A DNA stretch of 10,800 nt from Akkermansiaceae bacterium (lineage in GTDB: Bacteria > Verrucomicrobiota > Verrucomicrobiia > Verrucomicrobiales > Akkermansiaceae): contig JALOTR010000036.1 in the NCBI GenBank assembly GCA_025457805.1, forward strand, positions 1 to 10,800, in the 5' to 3' direction. The notes under the pieces are model-generated. The model ran no database searches, was not told the origin of the DNA, and saw nothing but the letters and a program-made list of their open reading frames with translations. Positions 7,197 to 10,800 of this stretch are shown one piece after another (the stretch's first letter is position 1; each line of letters opens with the position of its first letter). Both the position numbers and the translations under genes were made by a program.

Positions 7197-10100
7197 ATGG
7201 CACTCATCGACCTCATCACCTCGCCGGAGGAATCCGTCCGCAACCAATCGCTCGATTCCGCCTGCGCCGGGCTGGGCCTGGATGCTCTTCTAACAGAATC
7301 CAACGCGCTCGATACCTTCCGCCGCCAAAGCGAGAATCTCTATCAGCGGGTCCGCGCCCTGTTGTTTCTCCACTCGATCCACCGCTTCCATCTGCCGACC
7401 CTTCTCACCGCCGAGAAACCCGGATCCATTCCCTTCAAAGGATATGAAAACCTCCTGGAACGCCGCTTCGAAGAAGCCATCGACGTGTTTCTCAAACACC
7501 AGCGCGATTCGGGCCCCAGCGATGCGATTTCAAGCGCGCTTGCTTCCGCCTATCAGAAACTCGCCTTCCAAACCCTCGCCGATCAGGTCCGTCGCAGCGT
7601 GCGCAGCGTGAGTGGAAACCAATGGATGTTCCGCATGGGCCACCCGGCCGATCAACCACTGCGCATCCGCAAAGAACTCACCACCCGCGATGCCGCCACC
7701 GGGCTCTATCCAGTGCTCCGCGAACGCACACCGGTCCGCATGGACCTCACGCACTGCGGATGGAGTGATATCTTCTTCCTCGGCATGGATTATCCGGATG
7801 GCGCGAAGGTGCTCAACATCTCCGTCGATCTCGCCGTCCATGGTCGCGATAAGGACCCCAGCCCGCCGGTCGAGGCAAGCTTGCGCGTGATCGAGGAACC
7901 CGTGCTCCGCCTCACCAGCGTGGACCTCGGATGCACGGCGGAAATTTCGAGCCTCAATGAAGTTTTCGATTTCGCCAAAGACTACCTCGGCTTGCTCAAG
8001 GCTGCCGTCATCGCCAGCGGCATCGTGCCACCCGGCATCGAAGGCTCCGGCCAAAGCCTCGCAGATTTGTTAGAACGCGTGGTCGGCCCCGGCAAAGGGC
8101 TGGAGCTCGTCTCCAACGTCAACAACATCCCGAAAGGCTCGCGCCTCGCGGTTTCCACCAATCTGTTAGCCGCGCTCATCGGCGTCTGCATGCGCGCCAC
8201 CGGCCAGGCCCGTTCACTCACCGGACAGCTTGAGGAAAACGAACGCCGCATCGTGCTCGCCCGCGCCCTGCTCGGCGAGTGGATCGGCGGCTCCGGCGGC
8301 GGCTGGCAGGACTCGGGCGGCGTTTGGCCCGGCATGAAACTGATCTGCGGTGCGGTCGCCAACGAGGGCGATCCCGAATTCGGCATCAGCCGCGGTCGCC
8401 TCATGCCCACCCACCGCATCCTCGATCACGAGGACGCACCCGCAGAGGCACGCAAAAAACTTCAGGACTCGCTCGTCCTCGTCCACGGCGGCATGGCCCA
8501 GAATGTGGGACCGATCCTGGAAATGGTGACCGAGAAATACCTGCTCCGCAGCGAGCCCGAATGGTCCGCCCGCAAGGAAACCCACGGTGTGCTCGATCGC
8601 ATTCTCGCAGCTCTCAAAACCGGCGATGTCCCGGCGATCGGTGCCGCCACCATGGAAAATTTCAACGGTCCCATCCAAACCATCATCCCCTGGGCGGGCA
8701 ATCTATACACCCAGACGCTCATCGAGAAAACCCGCGAGCACTTCGGTGCCGACTTCTGGGGTTTCTGGATGCTCGGCGGCATGGCCGGCGGTGGCATGGG
8801 CTTCATTTTCGCACCGGAACGCAAGGCGGAAGGACAGGAGTTTTTGCAGAAACTCATGTCGGAAACCAAACGCACGCTCGCCTCCGCGCTGCCCTTTGCG
8901 ATGGAGCCGGTGGTTTATGATTTCGCCATCAACGAACGCGGCACCTGGGCGGATCTGTTATCAGGCAACGAAGCGCTCATGCCCTCGGGTTATTATCGTT
9001 TCGTGGTGCCCACCTTGCTCCGCATGGACCGCAAGGAACTCGGCGCGCCACGGCTTGCCGAACTCGATCAATTCGCCGCGGCCTGCCGCACCCGCCCGGA
9101 ACTCCAGGGCATGGTGCAGACTTTGTTTGACTCGATCTTCCCTCACGGCACCGACGATTCGAACAGCCGCGATACCCTCGACGCGCTTCTCACGAAATAC
9201 GGCTTCGACCGCGTGATGCACGAACAGATCCGCGAGGATCTCAAGGCTGGCCGCATCGGCCTCGCCCAGAACCGCCTGCCTGCCAACTCGGTGATCGAGG
9301 ATGTGAAGGAAAGCGATCTAACCGATTCGGCATCTCTAACAAAAAAACACCACGACATCGGCCTCGCCGCTCTCAAGAAAGGCGAAGTCGCCGTAGTCAC
9401 CCTCGCCGCCGGTGCCGGTTCCCGCTGGACCCAAGGCGCGGGTGTGGTGAAGGCGCTGCATCCATTCTGCAGACTCGGCGGACGTCATCGTTCCTTCGTG
9501 GAAACCCACCTTGCGAAAAGCCGGAAGGTTTCCCAACTCTGCGGCACGCCCATTCCACATATCTTCACAACGAGTTATTTCTCGCACGAGCCAACCCGCC
9601 GTTTCCTCGATCAGCACGATCAATTCGGCTACGAAGGACCGCTCGTTCTATCCGAAGGAAAATCCATCGGCCTGCGCACCATCCCCACCGTTCGCGACCT
9701 CCGTTTCGCGTGGGAGGAAATGCCGCAGCAAACCCTCGATGTCCAACAACAGAAGGTTCGCGACAGCCTGCGCACGGCGCTCATCGGCTGGGCACAATCG
9801 AGTGGCGAGGCTTCGGATTATACCGACAACCTTCCCCAGCAATGCCTCCACCCGGTCGGCCACTGGTATGAAGTGCCCAATCTGCTGCGCAATGGAACTC
9901 TGGCGAAATTGTTAGAAGAACGCCCGCAGTTGAAAACATTGGTGCTTCATAACATCGATACCGTCGGCATGAACATCGATCCCGCCTTGCTCGGTCATCA
10001 CCTCGATTCCGGCGCAGGTCTCACCTTTGAAGTCATCACCCGCCGCCTCGAAGACCGCGGCGGCGGCCTCGCCCGCGTCAACGGCAGACCCCGCCTCGTC

Positions 10101-10511
10101 GAAGGCCTCGCCATGCCGCGTGAGGAGGATGAATTCCATCTGACTTACTATAACAGCAACACCTGCTGGATTGATATCGATGCCTTGCTGAATGCCTACA
10201 AACTCAGCCGCACCGATCTCACCGACTCCGACAAGGTCACCACCGCCATCCGCAACCTGGCGTCGAAGATCCCCACCTACATCACCCTCAAGGACGTGAA
10301 AAAACGCTGGGGCCACGGCCAGGAAGACGTCATGCCCGTCTGCCAGTTCGAAAAACTCTGGGTGGACATGAGTCACCTTCCGTCCATCGATACCCGCTAC
10401 GTCTCCGTCCCCCGCCTGCGCGGCCAACAACTCAAAGACCCATCCCAACTCGACGGCTGGCTCCGCGACGGCTCAGCCGCGTATCTCGAATCACTCTGCG
10501 AGTGGACCTGA
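7197..10511 (+). CDS. Fused GHMP (fucokinase-type) kinase and UDPGP-type pyrophosphorylase
   Basis: This is a 1104-residue protein. Residues 1-170 are helical and unassigned. Residues about 175-545 resemble GHMP kinases of the L-fucokinase/FKP type: PVRMDLTHCGWSD (179-191) is the sugar-site motif, PKGSRLAVST (312-321) fills the ATP-loop position, GGGWQD (367-372) carries the catalytic-type Asp, and GGMAGGGMGF (527-536) is the C-terminal glycine motif. A linker of about 185 residues follows. Residues about 727-1104 resemble UDPGP pyrophosphorylases: LAAGAGSR (736-743) with K752, TSYFSHEPTRRF, VGHW (887-890), NIDT (919-922, metal Asp), YNSNTCWID (985-993) and VPRLRGQQLK ending at K1080. The likely logic is sugar to sugar-1-phosphate to UDP-sugar, as in FKP but with the modules reversed and a different pyrophosphorylase family. 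The sugar cannot be read from sequence. The ATP loop lacks two family glycines, so kinase activity is doubtful. No signal peptide: cytoplasmic. The ATG at 7197 has no Shine-Dalgarno sequence. Confidence 0.8.
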   Translation: MALIDLITSPEESVRNQSLDSACAGLGLDALLTESNALDTFRRQSENLYQRVRALLFLHSIHRFHLPTLLTAEKPGSIPFKGYENLLERRFEEAIDVFLKHQRDSGPSDAISSALASAYQKLAFQTLADQVRRSVRSVSGNQWMFRMGHPADQPLRIRKELTTRDAATGLYPVLRERTPVRMDLTHCGWSDIFFLGMDYPDGAKVLNISVDLAVHGRDKDPSPPVEASLRVIEEPVLRLTSVDLGCTAEISSLNEVFDFAKDYLGLLKAAVIASGIVPPGIEGSGQSLADLLERVVGPGKGLELVSNVNNIPKGSRLAVSTNLLAALIGVCMRATGQARSLTGQLEENERRIVLARALLGEWIGGSGGGWQDSGGVWPGMKLICGAVANEGDPEFGISRGRLMPTHRILDHEDAPAEARKKLQDSLVLVHGGMAQNVGPILEMVTEKYLLRSEPEWSARKETHGVLDRILAALKTGDVPAIGAATMENFNGPIQTIIPWAGNLYTQTLIEKTREHFGADFWGFWMLGGMAGGGMGFIFAPERKAEGQEFLQKLMSETKRTLASALPFAMEPVVYDFAINERGTWADLLSGNEALMPSGYYRFVVPTLLRMDRKELGAPRLAELDQFAAACRTRPELQGMVQTLFDSIFPHGTDDSNSRDTLDALLTKYGFDRVMHEQIREDLKAGRIGLAQNRLPANSVIEDVKESDLTDSASLTKKHHDIGLAALKKGEVAVVTLAAGAGSRWTQGAGVVKALHPFCRLGGRHRSFVETHLAKSRKVSQLCGTPIPHIFTTSYFSHEPTRRFLDQHDQFGYEGPLVLSEGKSIGLRTIPTVRDLRFAWEEMPQQTLDVQQQKVRDSLRTALIGWAQSSGEASDYTDNLPQQCLHPVGHWYEVPNLLRNGTLAKLLEERPQLKTLVLHNIDTVGMNIDPALLGHHLDSGAGLTFEVITRRLEDRGGGLARVNGRPRLVEGLAMPREEDEFHLTYYNSNTCWIDIDALLNAYKLSRTDLTDSDKVTTAIRNLASKIPTYITLKDVKKRWGHGQEDVMPVCQFEKLWVDMSHLPSIDTRYVSVPRLRGQQLKDPSQLDGWLRDGSAAYLESLCEWT

Positions 10512-10591
10512 TGAAATGTTTCACCTCCAACCTCTAAAGGGCGAAGAATAAACCCAATCCAAGCCGAGGCCCGGTAGCCAATCAACACCCT

Positions 10592-10679
10592 TCAACCACT
10601 GAAGCACTGAGAACCACTGAAAGAACAGAGAAAACAAAACCTCAGTGCCCTCAGTGGTCCTCAGTATCTCAGTGGTTCC
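10592..10679. repeat. Imperfect inverted repeat (39-base arms) built on CCACTGA/TCAGTGG
   Basis: The left arm (10592-10630) and right arm (10641-10679) match at 29 of 39 positions when one is reverse-complemented, around a 10-base A-rich loop. CCACTGA occurs at 10596 and 10614, and TCAGTGG at 10651 and 10669; both pairs are 18 bases apart, so each arm is itself a partial direct repeat. Five of the ten mismatches become G:U pairs if the minus strand is transcribed, so a minus-strand RNA would fold better. I recall CACTGAG/CTCAGTGG-type elements scattered between genes in Verrucomicrobia and Planctomycetes; that comes from memory, not a search. It could double as a transcription end between this operon and whatever follows, but it has no U-tract. 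Confidence 0.65.
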
Positions 10680-10700
10680 AAAGCCTCCACCTACCTCGGC

Positions 10701-10742
10701 CCCCTCTGCGCCCCCTTGGCGACCTTCGCGTCTTGGCGTTTC
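10701..10742. repeat. Dispersed intergenic repeat-like block (CTTGGCG type)
   Basis: The block contains CTCTGCGCCCCCTTGGCG, then ACCTTCGCG, then TCTTGGCGTTTC, with CTTGGCG present twice about 19 bases apart. Such 'gcgccctTGGCGtcctTTGCGtcTTGGCG' strings are, to my knowledge, common intergenic repeats in many environmental bacteria, and they create spurious ORFs on the opposite strand rich in KTPRR/AKGA-like residues. Here the minus strand indeed gives an ORF containing TPRREGRQGGAEGAE. The identification is from memory and unverified. Confidence 0.5.
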
Positions 10743-10763
10743 AAATTCTTCATCCTTCACCTT

Positions 10764-10800
10764 GGACTGCGTGCAGCCTGCTGCCGCTTTCCCGGAGCCA
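10764..10800. repeat. Start of a further repeat-like block, cut by the window edge
   Basis: The last 37 bases contain GCAGCCTGCTGC at about 10773-10784, where GCAGC and GCTGC can pair across a two-base loop, followed by a CGCTTTCCCGGAGC stretch. It resembles the 'GCGGCAGCCTGCTGCCGCTTT' intergenic repeats I associate with Verrucomicrobia. It is incomplete here and identified by resemblance only. Nothing else is visible in 10512-10591, which is unremarkable non-coding sequence. Confidence 0.3.

Noticed and set aside
10512..10523. Possible terminator hairpin TGAAA-TG-TTTCA just after the last gene
   Set aside because: The stem is only five AT-rich pairs with a two-base loop and no following T-run; too weak for a Rho-independent terminator.
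10592..10679. CRISPR array or tandem repeat
   Set aside because: Repeat units are seven bases and inverted around a centre; there are no regular 25-40 base repeats with unique spacers and no cas genes.
10521..10760. Minus-strand open frame of 79 codons at the right edge
   Set aside because: It is built from the intergenic repeats (TTEILRTTEGTE and TPRREGRQGGAEGAE), a familiar spurious-protein pattern, with no independent coding evidence.

Overview
The window is GC-rich (roughly 60% G+C by eye). Every supported gene lies on the + strand, spacing is very tight, and there are no RNA genes, CRISPR arrays, transposases or phage genes. Three things suggest a member of the Verrucomicrobiota or a nearby PVC lineage: gene content, near-absence of Shine-Dalgarno sequences, and the type of intergenic repeats at the right edge. 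This assignment is inference; no taxonomic marker gene is present.

Positions 1-6267 hold most of a MoxR/Bat ('aerotolerance') operon: the C-terminal end of a DUF58 protein, a small DUF4381-like membrane protein, BatA (von Willebrand A domain), a fused BatB-BatC protein (VWA + TPR + acidic tail) and a fused BatD-BatE protein (oxygen-tolerance beta domains + TPR + SH3-like domain). Genes overlap or are separated by 4-23 bases, so they are probably one transcript, with moxR expected upstream of the window. The family is thought to build a membrane/periplasmic complex in which an AAA+ ATPase (MoxR) works with VWA proteins. Both fusions keep a signal-peptide-like segment at the internal junction, and predicted topology puts all VWA and TPR domains in the periplasm.

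Positions 6349-10511 form a second two-gene unit for nucleotide-sugar metabolism. The first gene is a GalU-like sugar nucleotidyltransferase with altered active-site motifs. The second encodes an unusual 1104-residue protein that joins a fucokinase-type GHMP kinase module to a C-terminal UDPGP-type (UTP-sugar-1-phosphate) pyrophosphorylase. This resembles the kinase-plus-pyrophosphorylase logic of Bacteroides FKP, with the modules in reverse order and a different pyrophosphorylase fold. It is the best candidate here for an undescribed system. The kinase ATP loop is degenerate, so it may be a specialised or inactive kinase module.

Positions 10512-10800 contain no gene. They hold a strong imperfect inverted repeat and two further repeat-like blocks. 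Across the window the hexamer TGTTAG/CTAACA occurs ten times and accounts for six of the seven in-frame TTA codons, which is unexplained.
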